Shown here: piece after piece, positions 34,305 to 42,983 of the stretch
How positions within the stretch are numbered: the first letter of the stretch is position 1
Layout: each line of letters starts with the position of its first letter
Made by a program: the position numbers and the translations under genes
Notes under the pieces: model-generated
What the model saw: only the letters and a program-made list of their open reading frames with translations
Database searches by the model: none
Told to the model about the DNA's origin: nothing
From: Pediococcus claussenii ATCC BAA-344
Lineage (GTDB): Bacteria; Bacillota; Bacilli; Lactobacillales; Lactobacillaceae
Reading direction: 5' to 3'
Length of the DNA: 64,000 nt
NCBI RefSeq assembly: GCF_000237995.1
Contig: NC_016605.1
Location: 1,674,001 to 1,738,000, forward strand

Positions 34305-34772
34305 TTAATTCATCGTACTTTTTATAATATCTACAATCTGGTTAATATGTTGCAATGTTAAAGTAAAATCTTCACTACCATATTGGTCAGCAACATCGTT
34401 TAACATTTTTTCAAAAATTAAACGGTTTTTATCATAAACTTTTTGACCCTTTTTAGTTAAAATCAAATATTTCTTTCTTCGATCCTGACTGTCATTGACT
34501 TGATTAATGTATCCAAGATCAAGTAAAGTTCCGACTTTACGTGAAATTGCACTTTTGGTAACTTCTTGTTTATCCGCAATCTCACTCAAAGTAATCCGTT
34601 TTTCACCAGCACGATCAATAAAATGTAAGATCATGAACATATCAAATGAAATACGATTATCCGTTAGTTTATTTTCAAAGGTCATTGATAGTAACTTCAA
34701 ACTTTTGTTATATGTCCTAACGATAAAGTCGACTTTTTCTTCATCTCCACCATCTAGTCTTAAATTAGCCAA
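34305..34772 (-). CDS. MarR-family regulator next to the adhesin gene
   Basis: This 155-residue winged-helix protein has the MarR fold: a dimerising N-terminus, a recognition helix at TKSAISRKVGTLLDLGYI and a wing with NDSQDRRKKYLILTKKG. The start was placed at TTG (34772), because GGGGGAG lies six bases upstream; the longer frame would begin with a TTG inside that site. It ends 50 bases before the adhesin start, in the same orientation, and probably controls its own promoter through the palindrome at 34796-34815. Control of the adhesin is plausible by position. Confidence 0.85.
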   Translation of the reverse strand: MANLRLDGGDEEKVDFIVRTYNKSLKLLSMTFENKLTDNRISFDMFMILHFIDRAGEKRITLSEIADKQEVTKSAISRKVGTLLDLGYINQVNDSQDRRKKYLILTKKGQKVYDKNRLIFEKMLNDVADQYGSEDFTLTLQHINQIVDIIKSTMN

Positions 34773-34795
34773 ATTAAACTCCCCCAAATATAATT

Positions 34796-34815
34796 AATAT
34801 TATCAATATAATATT
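34796..34815. promoter_or_regulatory. perfect palindrome, probable MarR operator
   Basis: AATATTAT-CAAT-ATAATATT is a perfect 8-4-8 inverted repeat that starts 23 bases upstream of the MarR start codon, close to where the promoter must lie. Such AT-rich palindromes are typical MarR sites. Confidence 0.65.
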
Positions 34816-34905
34816 ACACAAAAAACGTTTTTTAAGTCAATGATTGCAAAAGTTAACCATTACAATCAAACAAATTCTTAATGATGAATCATTAAACCAA
34901 AAAAA

Positions 34906-35010
34906 ATACTCTAAATATATGTCAACTAGCCCAGAATACGAGACCTTCACCTATGAAGGTCACCAAGACTGACATGCTCAATCCATGTCGCTAACACGTA
35001 CTTAGAGTAT
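34906..35010 (-). ncRNA. candidate structured RNA with three-way junction and poly-U end
   Basis: ATACTCTAA (34906-34914) and TTAGAGTAT (35002-35010) form a perfect 9-bp closing stem, with TAGC (34927-34930) and GCTA (34990-34993) inside. Two hairpins sit within: GACCTTC (34942-34948)/GAAGGTC (34955-34961) and GACATG (34971-34976)/CATGTC (34984-34989). On the minus strand the closing stem runs into eight T residues, as in a small RNA with an intrinsic terminator. It lies in a 324-base (or longer) gene-free region between the hydrolase and MarR genes. I do not recognise an RNA family. Confidence 0.6.
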
Positions 35011-35111
35011 GCAAATATTACAATACCTGAAAATTGGTATATTTCAGCTTCTCAGTTAATAACTATCACTATTTTCTCTATCTAAAATATACACTCAATT
35101 AGCTTATTTCT

Positions 35112-35996
35112 CTACTTATTTGTGATTGGTGTATTTTTGTGTTGTACATTCTGACCACTGTTTTGTTGCATATTTCGATCTTTATCGTTCAAGATATTCT
35201 TTCTAATAATGTCTAGCACTTGTGGATTGCTTGGTAAATCGGAATGTTCTGTATCCGAACCAGTAAACGTCAATTGGGTATAATGTTTGACTTGATTTTG
35301 GAAAACATATTTTCCAGCTTCAACACTTTGCAAAGGTACTATTCCGTCACTAGAATATGTTTCCGATCCCGAAATTGAATACACAGAAAGATCCTTATCA
35401 ATCTTACTTCGCCCATCAATCAGATCATTCAGCATTACTGTTTTATTGCTCAAAGAGTTTTCATAAGAATTATATGGAGACCCCATTGTTACTAACTTCG
35501 TCATCCGAGTTTCAGCCGCATTATTGTAGTCCTCAAGGAAAAATGAAAGTACTAAACCACCATTAGAATGACCCACAGCCGAAAAGTTATTAAAATGATA
35601 CCGCTTTGTAAGCTCATTAAAAGCAGTATTAAACCACTTAGCTTGCTTCTTAATGGTTGGATATCCATCTTTATTGTCCTGAAAAGCAATTACAATGAAA
35701 GGTTGTCGATCATTGGGACGAATACTACCCGTATATTCAACTTTATTATTAGTATTAACAGTTATCTTTAAAACGCTATGTTTATCTTTCCCACTATTAA
35801 GTTGTTTAAACACAGGATCATAACGATCTTGATTTGCACTACTACCTGGGACCCAAATAACCGGTGACATTTTGGAATTATGTCTAGCTTCCAACATTCG
35901 AACAGTTGAGTGTGACCACGTTGCAGAGGGGACAATCAACGCAACAGCCAAAATTGAAACTATCAAAATTACTAATCGATTAATTTTTGACATCAT
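35112..35996 (-). CDS. membrane-anchored alpha/beta hydrolase (DUF915-like)
   Basis: This 294-residue protein has an N-terminal hydrophobic segment (about 5-25, signal or anchor) followed by an alpha/beta-hydrolase domain. IWVPGSSANQDRYDPVF is the oxyanion loop region and VGHSNGGLVL (about 144-153) holds the nucleophile Ser. A late Asp (SDGIVPLQS) and His (GSDTEHSDLP) are candidate triad members. It resembles the DUF915 group of extracytoplasmic lactobacillar esterases. The start at 35996 (after AAAGGGG) overlaps the PTS permease gene by 17 bases, so the two are co-expressed. The C-terminal 30 residues are Asn/Gln-rich. The substrate is unknown. Confidence 0.82.
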   Translation of the reverse strand: MMSKINRLVILIVSILAVALIVPSATWSHSTVRMLEARHNSKMSPVIWVPGSSANQDRYDPVFKQLNSGKDKHSVLKITVNTNNKVEYTGSIRPNDRQPFIVIAFQDNKDGYPTIKKQAKWFNTAFNELTKRYHFNNFSAVGHSNGGLVLSFFLEDYNNAAETRMTKLVTMGSPYNSYENSLSNKTVMLNDLIDGRSKIDKDLSVYSISGSETYSSDGIVPLQSVEAGKYVFQNQVKHYTQLTFTGSDTEHSDLPSNPQVLDIIRKNILNDKDRNMQQNSGQNVQHKNTPITNK

Positions 35997-37293
35997 TTTT
36001 CTGGCCCCTTTCCTCATCCAAAAGATCCGCCACGCGCTCGGCAGCACGAACAAATGGCAGGTAAATCAGCACATCAATTGTGAGTAAAATTAGCGAAAAT
36101 ATCAATGCGTTAATGTTTCCGTTGGTTCCAATAAAGCTCGCTAATATTCCTGGAGTTGCCGTTGGAATCGGGTAAACTGCTGCCGGTATCCAATGTAAAT
36201 TCAATGCAGCGACGGCCAGTGACATATTTATAATTGGTGCTAATAAAAACGGTAACAGATAGGTCAAGTTAAAAATCAGCGGGATACCAACTAAGACAGG
36301 CTGATTAAAATTAAAGAACCCTGGCAAAATAGCTTGTTGAGCAATCATTTGAGTATTACGTCTCCTGGAAATCAACAAAACTGCAATCAACAGAGCCAGA
36401 GTTGATCCAACACCACCAATATTCGTATAAATTCCAATAATACTATGCCCATTAACAGGATATGGAACATTCCAGGCTGATTTACTTTTTAAAGCTGCAT
36501 CAATATTAGCCATTGTATCGGACCCTGCAAATTGAGTTGGATTCAACGGGCTTCCAACACCAATGTATTGAAGAAAAATGCTAACAGATATTAAAGCTAA
36601 TAATCCAAAAAAGTTATGAACATTGGAAAATGAACTATAAATCCAAGTATTGATACTTGAACTTAAAGCTTTATCCATAAATAAGTAAAATAGCATGTTT
36701 ACAATCCCAAAAAGGGTAATTGTAATAAAAATGGCCCAAATCGAATGAAAAATCCGCTGTAAAATCTGAGCTGTATGAAAAATCTCCGGCTCCTTTTTTC
36801 TACCAACTAACTTAAAAATGAGTGCTGTAATAACACCAGCTAGTATTCCAAAGAACAAACTAGAAAAACCTATTCCAGCAGTTTCAAAACCTACGATTCC
36901 ATCTTCAACGTTATAAAAATTCAATGTCATAAACCCAATGATTGCAGTTATTCCTGCTAATTGTTCATCACGATGAAATTCTTCTGCCAAAAAGCGGGCC
37001 ACACCATATGCAGCAATCACCGCCGCAAAGCCTACTGACATACGTGCCAAAGCGCCTAAGAAAAAGCTGATCCCACTGATGTGTGGTATCCATGAAGTGG
37101 TCTTAAATAGACTGTCGAAGAAACCGCCCTTTACAAACGTCGTACTCCGAATCATAGACACAATTGCACCAAAAATTACAAATGGGTACAGTAAAACCAT
37201 TGTACGTTGAATAGCACCATATATTTTAGTTTTCCGCAACGTAACGATTCGGTTAACCATCATGTTTTCATACTTAGTTAACATGTTTTTCAT
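35980..37293 (-). CDS. stand-alone PTS EIIC permease (lactose/cellobiose type)
   Basis: This is a 437-residue integral membrane protein with about ten hydrophobic segments and the EIIC-family loops GVGSPLNPTQFAGSD (about 248-262) and LPGFFNFNQPVLVGIPLIFNL (about 326-346). No EIIA or EIIB domain is fused or adjacent, so it must borrow them or act otherwise. GAGG precedes the ATG by nine bases. It overlaps the esterase gene and lies 49 bases downstream of the ABC-F gene in the same direction. An oligo-beta-glucoside or related sugar is likely from the family, but not proven. Confidence 0.85.
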   Translation of the reverse strand: MKNMLTKYENMMVNRIVTLRKTKIYGAIQRTMVLLYPFVIFGAIVSMIRSTTFVKGGFFDSLFKTTSWIPHISGISFFLGALARMSVGFAAVIAAYGVARFLAEEFHRDEQLAGITAIIGFMTLNFYNVEDGIVGFETAGIGFSSLFFGILAGVITALIFKLVGRKKEPEIFHTAQILQRIFHSIWAIFITITLFGIVNMLFYLFMDKALSSSINTWIYSSFSNVHNFFGLLALISVSIFLQYIGVGSPLNPTQFAGSDTMANIDAALKSKSAWNVPYPVNGHSIIGIYTNIGGVGSTLALLIAVLLISRRRNTQMIAQQAILPGFFNFNQPVLVGIPLIFNLTYLLPFLLAPIINMSLAVAALNLHWIPAAVYPIPTATPGILASFIGTNGNINALIFSLILLTIDVLIYLPFVRAAERVADLLDEERGQKNDVKN

Positions 37294-37342
37294 TAACGTA
37301 CGCCTCTTTTCAACATGTTCTTTAGTAACAGCATACTACCAA

Positions 37343-38971
37343 TTAATCGTTGTACAAGTCCTTGATTCTATTTTGAACATTTTCATGTTCAAGAAATTCG
37401 TCATAACTTGTTTCTGAACGATCAACGACACCCTTATCTGAAACCTCAATGATGTGATCCGCAATTGTTTGAATAAATTGATGGTCATGAGAAGTTAAAA
37501 TAATTGAGCTCTGAAAGTTAATCAGTCCATCATTCAATGAAGTAATTGATTCCAAATCTAAGTGGTTAGTGGGGTCATCCATTAAAAGCACATTAGCCTT
37601 GCTTAACATTGTTTTTGAAATCATGCAGCGTACTTTTTCTCCACCAGAAAGTTTTGTAACCGATTTTAGAACGTCCTCTCCTGAAAAGAGCATCTTCCCC
37701 AAAAAGCCTCGAAGAAAAGTGTTATCACTCTCCTCTTTTGGAGCAAATTGGCGTAACCACTCTAAAATATTTAAGTTCTCATCAGTAAAGTAACTGTTGA
37801 TATCACGCGGAATATAACTTAAACTCGTGGTTTGGCCCCAGGTAACTTCACCTTCATCTGGTTCTAGTTCACCCGCTAAAATTTGCATTAACGTAGTCGT
37901 AGCCAGATCGTTGCGACTTAAAATTGCCGCCTTTTCACCTGGACGAATTACGAACGTTATATTATCCAAAATCTTAACCCCATCAATTGATTTTGAGACC
38001 TTATCTACTCGTACTAAATCATTTCCCAGTTCACGTTCTGGGGTGAACTGAATAAACGGATATTTTCGCGAAGACGGTTTGATATCATCTAACGTAATTT
38101 TCTCCAGCTGCTTTTTACGTGAAGTAGCCTGCTTAGATTTTGAGGCATTAGCACTAAATCGTGCAACAAATTCTTGCAATTCTTTAATTTGTTCCTCTTT
38201 TTTAGAATTTGATTGTTCTCTCAAACGAGCAGCCAATTGACTCGACTCCAACCAAAAATCATAATTTCCAACAAACAACTCGATCTTACCGAAATCAACA
38301 TCACACATCATAGTACATACGGCGTTTAGGAAATGACGATCATGAGATACAACAAGCACAGTATTTGGAAAGCCAGCCAAAAAATCTTCTAACCATTTAA
38401 TAGACTGAGGGTCAAGACCGTTTGTCGGCTCATCGAGGATTAAAATATCAGGTTTTCCAAAGAGAGCCTGTCCAAGCAATACTTTAATGCGTTGTCCTTC
38501 GGTTAGCTCACTCATCTTACTGTCATGTAAGCTTTCTGGAATTCCTAATTCCTGCAAGAGTTGTGAAGCTTCGGATTCAGCATTCCAGCCGTCCATTTCA
38601 CCAAATTCCGCTTCTAACTCCGCGGCCTTCATACCATCTTCTTCAGAAAAATCTGCCTTTGCATATAAAGCATCTTTCTCTTGGATAATTTCGTAAAGTC
38701 GTTTATATCCCTGAATTACGGTGTTCATAACTGTAAACTCTTCAAAGGCATAGTGGTCCTGATTCAAACTAGACATTCGTTCGTTAGGTGAAATACTAAC
38801 ATTTCCAGATGTTGGTTGTAGTTTACCTTCAAGTATTTTCAAAAATGTTGATTTACCAGCACCGTTAGCACCAATAATTCCGTAACAATTTCCCGGTGTG
38901 AATTTCAAATTTACATCATCATAAAGCTTACGATCTGAAAATTGCATACTCATATCTGTAACTGTAATCAT
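37343..38971 (-). CDS. ABC-F ATPase of the YkpA/YbiT group
   Basis: This 542-residue soluble protein has two ATPase domains and no membrane part, joined by a basic linker (about 240-315). ABC-F proteins act on the ribosome. Domain 1 has an intact Walker A (GANGAGKST, 35-43), signature LTEGQ and Walker B LILDEPTN. Domain 2 has signature LSGGEK and LLMDDPTN, but its Walker A reads SRNDLATTT, lacking the Lys of GKST. A weakened second P-loop is seen in this subgroup. The 5' leader holds a hairpin with a T-run that may be an attenuator or the terminator of the upstream gene. Confidence 0.9.
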   Translation of the reverse strand: MITVTDMSMQFSDRKLYDDVNLKFTPGNCYGIIGANGAGKSTFLKILEGKLQPTSGNVSISPNERMSSLNQDHYAFEEFTVMNTVIQGYKRLYEIIQEKDALYAKADFSEEDGMKAAELEAEFGEMDGWNAESEASQLLQELGIPESLHDSKMSELTEGQRIKVLLGQALFGKPDILILDEPTNGLDPQSIKWLEDFLAGFPNTVLVVSHDRHFLNAVCTMMCDVDFGKIELFVGNYDFWLESSQLAARLREQSNSKKEEQIKELQEFVARFSANASKSKQATSRKKQLEKITLDDIKPSSRKYPFIQFTPERELGNDLVRVDKVSKSIDGVKILDNITFVIRPGEKAAILSRNDLATTTLMQILAGELEPDEGEVTWGQTTSLSYIPRDINSYFTDENLNILEWLRQFAPKEESDNTFLRGFLGKMLFSGEDVLKSVTKLSGGEKVRCMISKTMLSKANVLLMDDPTNHLDLESITSLNDGLINFQSSIILTSHDHQFIQTIADHIIEVSDKGVVDRSETSYDEFLEHENVQNRIKDLYND

Positions 38972-39003
38972 TTAATTAATTTCCTCACTTTTGTTAAATA
39001 AAA

Positions 39004-39033
39004 AGTGGCGGAGAATATATAAACTCAGCCACT
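39004..39033 (-). terminator. hairpin between the amino-acid permease and the ABC-F gene
   Basis: AGTGGC (39004-39009) pairs with GCCACT (39028-39033), and the minus strand continues with five T. It ends the permease transcript but also lies only about 30 bases before the ABC-F start, so it could act as an attenuator. Confidence 0.7.
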
Positions 39034-39098
39034 ATTAGTTTTAGTTTAAATTCAATGTAACATATCTCGATTGCTGTGACAAAGCCAGTTTTGTATCT

Positions 39099-40412
39099 TT
39101 AATCAGGTTTACGTTTTTGGTACATATATACAGGCACACCACACGCGACAATCAACAAGGATACCACCACGCCTTCAGTGTCGTTCATTACTTCACTACC
39201 CAACACAAATAATGAGCTACCAATAGCAATCAGTGGCGTCAACGGAAATAACGGTGCGCTAAAGGGACGCTTTTGACCATTTCTCCGCAGTTTGAAACTA
39301 CCAACAAAAGCCATAACATAGAAGCAGTAAACGGTAAAAATACAGAGTTCTGATAGCCTATCCGCATTAAAAAATAAAATCATTATAATCGCGATCGCTA
39401 CCACAACGATAATGGAAATAACTGGTGTACGAGTTTTTTGATTCAAATAACCAAGCTGTTTTGAAAAAGGCAATTCCTTATTGCGTGCCATTGCATACAT
39501 AATTCGTGGGAATGTCATTACCTTTCCATTCATACATCCTACAATCGAAATAATAATTCCGATACTTAAAATTCGTCCCCCAATCAATCCAAAACTCTTA
39601 TTTGCAAGATACGGGATCGCCCCAATTCCTAAACGATGCACCTGTTCCGCACTGACACTTTTAAATACTGCAAAACTAACCAACAGGTATATTATTGAAA
39701 CACTTAAAATCCCAAAAACGATTGCTTGTGGTAACCTTTTTTCAGGATTCTTAATTTCACCACCCAAATTAGCAACTAAGATCCAGCCATCATAGGCAAA
39801 TAATGTTCCTAAAATAGCAACTCCAAAGTTACCTGCACTGGCATGAATTGTTGAAACGCTTGCTGTTAATGCGTCTTGCCTTCCAAAGAAAAGTCCAAAA
39901 ATTATTATTCCTGCTATAGGCACTAATTTACAAAGTGTTGTTATAATCGCAAAAGAAGCGCCAATTCGATTTGAAAAAAAGTTCAACATTGCTACTAAGA
40001 CAACTGTTCCAACTGCAATTGGAATTTTCATAACCGGATCCATACCAAAGAAGTCAACCAATAAAATTCCAAGATATGCGCTAAGAGCAGCAATCATTGC
40101 GGGCCCATACACAATTATCTGCATCCAGCCTGAAAGAAATCCCCAGATACGGCCGTACATTTTATCCATGTAATAATACAGACCACCTGTCTTAGGCATT
40201 TGGGAAGCAATCTCTGCAATTGTTAATCCCGCGGTTAATGTCATCACCCCACCGGCAAGCCATGCCCAGAGGGCACCGCTAACTGAACCGGTTTTATCTA
40301 ACACCGCAGCTTGTTGTACAAAAACACCAGAACCAATAATTGTTCCAATAACTAGAGAAAGTGCAGACCATAAACCTAACGAACGATTAAGAGTCACTTT
40401 TTGTTCATCCAT
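39099..40412 (-). CDS. APC-family amino-acid permease
   Basis: This is a 437-residue transporter with about 12 membrane segments. The first helix has the substrate-binding motif GTIIGSGVFV (22-31), as in L-type amino acid exchangers (SteT, LAT). The loop MPKTGGLYYYMDKMYG (about 72-87) and the later FAYDGWILVANLGGEIKNPEKRLP (here FAYDGWILVAN near 204-214, GGEIKNPEKRLP near 217-228) are family signatures. Its substrate may be serine, threonine or a related neutral amino acid. Promoter: an extended -10 TGCTACAAT on the minus strand at 40457-40449. The gene is monocistronic between hairpins. Confidence 0.9.
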   Translation of the reverse strand: MDEQKVTLNRSLGLWSALSLVIGTIIGSGVFVQQAAVLDKTGSVSGALWAWLAGGVMTLTAGLTIAEIASQMPKTGGLYYYMDKMYGRIWGFLSGWMQIIVYGPAMIAALSAYLGILLVDFFGMDPVMKIPIAVGTVVLVAMLNFFSNRIGASFAIITTLCKLVPIAGIIIFGLFFGRQDALTASVSTIHASAGNFGVAILGTLFAYDGWILVANLGGEIKNPEKRLPQAIVFGILSVSIIYLLVSFAVFKSVSAEQVHRLGIGAIPYLANKSFGLIGGRILSIGIIISIVGCMNGKVMTFPRIMYAMARNKELPFSKQLGYLNQKTRTPVISIIVVVAIAIIMILFFNADRLSELCIFTVYCFYVMAFVGSFKLRRNGQKRPFSAPLFPLTPLIAIGSSLFVLGSEVMNDTEGVVVSLLIVACGVPVYMYQKRKPD

Positions 40413-40448
40413 ACTATCACATCCTTTTTTAATTAAAATTTAATTTTT

Positions 40449-40457
40449 ATTGTAGCA
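40449..40457 (-). promoter_or_regulatory. extended -10 of the amino-acid permease gene
   Basis: The minus strand reads TGCTACAAT, an extended -10 element about 40 bases before the start codon. No clear -35 is seen. Confidence 0.5.
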
Positions 40458-40520
40458 TGAATATTAATTGTATAAAAGAACAACATTTAAGTCGCCTAGC
40501 ACCTAATTATCTTTCTAATC

Positions 40521-40570
40521 AAAAAACGTAGCCAAATGGATTTTAATATACTCCAATGGTTACGTTTTTT
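40521..40570 (-). terminator. terminator of the MacB-like gene
   Basis: AAAAAACGTA-CCA pairs with TGG-TACGTTTTTT over 14 positions with one mismatch. It ends in a T-run on the minus strand and lies 27 bases after the stop. Confidence 0.85.
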
Positions 40571-40596
40571 GATTCAACTATTAAAAATAATTTAAT

Positions 40597-42534
40597 TTAG
40601 TCTGCTGATAGTGCTTCAACGGGATCCAGTTTGGAAGCTTTTCTTGCGGGCGTTAATGCCGCAATCAAGCTAATCAAAATACTTATTACAATACCAAAGA
40701 TAAGATAGTTTGAAGTGATTCCCACAATTGCATAGCTAATCTTATCATTTGTAATATGATTAATTCCAAGTTGTACTAACAAGGCTAATCCCGCTCCAAG
40801 TATACTTGAGAAGAGACCTATAAAGAATGCTTCTGAAACAAATAAGTGTCGAATATCTTTGCGACGAGCACCAATTGCTCGCAAGATTCCAATTTCTTTC
40901 GTACGTTCTGAAACACTGATATACAGCACTACAATAATCATGATTGCTGAAACCAACAGTGAAATTCCGGCAATTGCTGTAAGAACGTAGAATGCCAACA
41001 TGATATAGGTATTCAAAGTATCAAGAATTGCCCCAACACCAGTGATTTGGTAAACTTTTTGTTCTTTACCCTTAACTTTGTGCTCATAACTCTTAATTTT
41101 GTTTTGAACCGCCTTAACATTTTCGGTTTTATTAACATTAACTGTCAAGAAGGTTGGGTCAGTGTTTAACTTCTTAGAAGACAACATTTCCTTTATTGAA
41201 TTAAAATCGGCCGCCGTACTACCAGATGTAATTACACCAGAAACCCGGAAATTCTTTTGAATTTGGATAGGTTCCTTTTTATTATTAATGGTTGTAATAT
41301 ACAAGGTTACTTGTCGCCCAACCATCTCTTTATAGTTCTTATCAATCTTTTTAGCAGTTGCCTTATCTAATACAATTTCACCTGCATGAGGTTTACGGCC
41401 ATATTTAATGTCATTCGTGCGTTCAGTTTTATTCCACGTTTGAAAATACTGTTGCGTAACGCTTTTAGATCCACTAGTTATCTTTGCACCGGGAATATAA
41501 TATCCCTTTTCAACCGAATCAACATTCTTGATCTTACTCATCTTGTCATAATCAGATTGTTTCAAATGCCCATAATTACCGCTTTGAGCCTGATTATCAC
41601 TAACATTCAAAGCAACTTGAACTGCCGTCGGATTAATTTGCGAGGAAATTTGATCATTAATGTAACCCCGAACACCGTTTCCAAGCCCCAACATCAAAAT
41701 AACCGAGAAAATACCAATCGACGCTCCAAAAATAATTAAGAGATTCCGCTTGAAATTATATCCCATGTGTTTCAATGCCATTCGCAATGAAGCATAGTAC
41801 GTTAAATGTTTAGCTTGTGTAGTTCGTTGTGTGTTCTCAACAGGATATGGATCTTTTAGCCTGCTTTCTCCATGAATCACACCATCATCCAGATGAACGA
41901 CCCGTGTTCCAAAATCTGCAACCTCTTGGGAGTGAGTAACTGCAATAACTAACTTGCCATCTTTAGCAATCGATTCTAGAATTTCCAAAACTTCTTTAGT
42001 ATTTTGACTATCTAAAGCACCAGTTGGTTCATCAGCAATAATAATATCTGGATCGCCTGCCAGCGCACGAGCAATTGCAACACGTTGCTTTTGACCACCA
42101 GAAAGTTGGTTAGGATGCTTACGCATGTGTTCCTTCAAACCAACTCGTTCCAATAATTCCTTAGCACGTTCAACCCGCTTGTTGTGTGATAACTTCGTCA
42201 TTTCAAGAGAAACCATTACGTTATCCAAGATATTTAAATGGCTAATCAAGTTGAAGCTTTGGAAAACAAACCCAATATTCTCTCTTCGGTAGCCATCCAA
42301 AACCTTTTCCTTAGCAGTGTGTAATGATTGCCCATCATAAACAACATCCCCATCATACTGATGGTCCAGTCCTCCAATGATGTTCATTAAAGTTGACTTA
42401 CCACCACCGGATTCTCCTAAAATCGAGACAAATTCACCTCGATCGAATTTTAAATTAATGCCTTTTAGAACTTTAAATTCTTGAGAACCAAGAAAGTATG
42501 ACTTATATACGTCGCGTACTTCTAATAAACTCAT
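40597..42534 (-). CDS. MacB-type fused ABC exporter (ATPase plus permease)
   Basis: This 645-residue protein joins an ATPase (about 1-225: Walker A GESGGGKST, LSGGQKQRVAIARAL, Walker B IIIADEPTGALD) to a MacB/FtsX-like permease (one membrane helix near 265, an extracellular domain to about 520, then three helices). MacB-type exporters drive release of peptides, macrolides or cell-wall compounds by mechanotransmission. The ATG at 42534 was chosen because GTGGAG lies two bases before it; the longer frame reads across AT-rich leader. No membrane-fusion partner is adjacent, as is common in Gram-positive bacteria. Substrate unknown. Confidence 0.88.
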   Translation of the reverse strand: MSLLEVRDVYKSYFLGSQEFKVLKGINLKFDRGEFVSILGESGGGKSTLMNIIGGLDHQYDGDVVYDGQSLHTAKEKVLDGYRRENIGFVFQSFNLISHLNILDNVMVSLEMTKLSHNKRVERAKELLERVGLKEHMRKHPNQLSGGQKQRVAIARALAGDPDIIIADEPTGALDSQNTKEVLEILESIAKDGKLVIAVTHSQEVADFGTRVVHLDDGVIHGESRLKDPYPVENTQRTTQAKHLTYYASLRMALKHMGYNFKRNLLIIFGASIGIFSVILMLGLGNGVRGYINDQISSQINPTAVQVALNVSDNQAQSGNYGHLKQSDYDKMSKIKNVDSVEKGYYIPGAKITSGSKSVTQQYFQTWNKTERTNDIKYGRKPHAGEIVLDKATAKKIDKNYKEMVGRQVTLYITTINNKKEPIQIQKNFRVSGVITSGSTAADFNSIKEMLSSKKLNTDPTFLTVNVNKTENVKAVQNKIKSYEHKVKGKEQKVYQITGVGAILDTLNTYIMLAFYVLTAIAGISLLVSAIMIIVVLYISVSERTKEIGILRAIGARRKDIRHLFVSEAFFIGLFSSILGAGLALLVQLGINHITNDKISYAIVGITSNYLIFGIVISILISLIAALTPARKASKLDPVEALSAD

Positions 42535-42983
42535 TTCTCCACCCCTATTTTGACTAATCGACAACAACTATAACGCAAATTATATTATTTAGGCACTTAA
42601 CATCCAACATGTTAAATAAACTTTAATCCTGTCCTACTCTTAATTGTACGATATGGTAATAAATTACTAAACATTGCTAACTTTAATCAATACCATTTGT
42701 ACATAGTACCAACTAATAACCGTTTTAGACATCCCTAGCACTCAACTACAACTTGTACACTATCACTAACTATATAATTGCTTATTAGTCATTCTCCTTT
42801 TGCATATTCTGTATTCTTTCATACACTCTCTAACAAGTAAACAAATCATTCATAAGAGGTTTCAATTGCAGTATATCCGGTCAAAATCCAGTAAGTTGCG
42901 ATAAAGTAAAAGGCTAACATTGCATTAGCCTTTTAAAAATCACCAATTTTATTAACTTCAAAGACCTAATTTCTTTCTTAATC
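42535..42983. other. gene-free region between the MacB-like and P-type ATPase genes
   Basis: The left part should hold the MacB-like promoter: TATAAT on the minus strand near 42580-42585 is a candidate -10. At 42908-42934 the stem AAAAGGCTAA/TTAGCCTTTT ends the P-type ATPase transcript. Between about 42600 and 42900 the sequence is AT-rich, with no credible coding frame, repeat or long hairpin. Confidence 0.6.

Noticed and set aside
33737-34327. 196-codon plus-strand frame opposite the adhesin 5' end
   Set aside because: It is the antisense of a Ser/Thr/Ala-rich coding region, has Val/Ala-rich low complexity and no ribosome site. The adhesin on the other strand has all expected signals.
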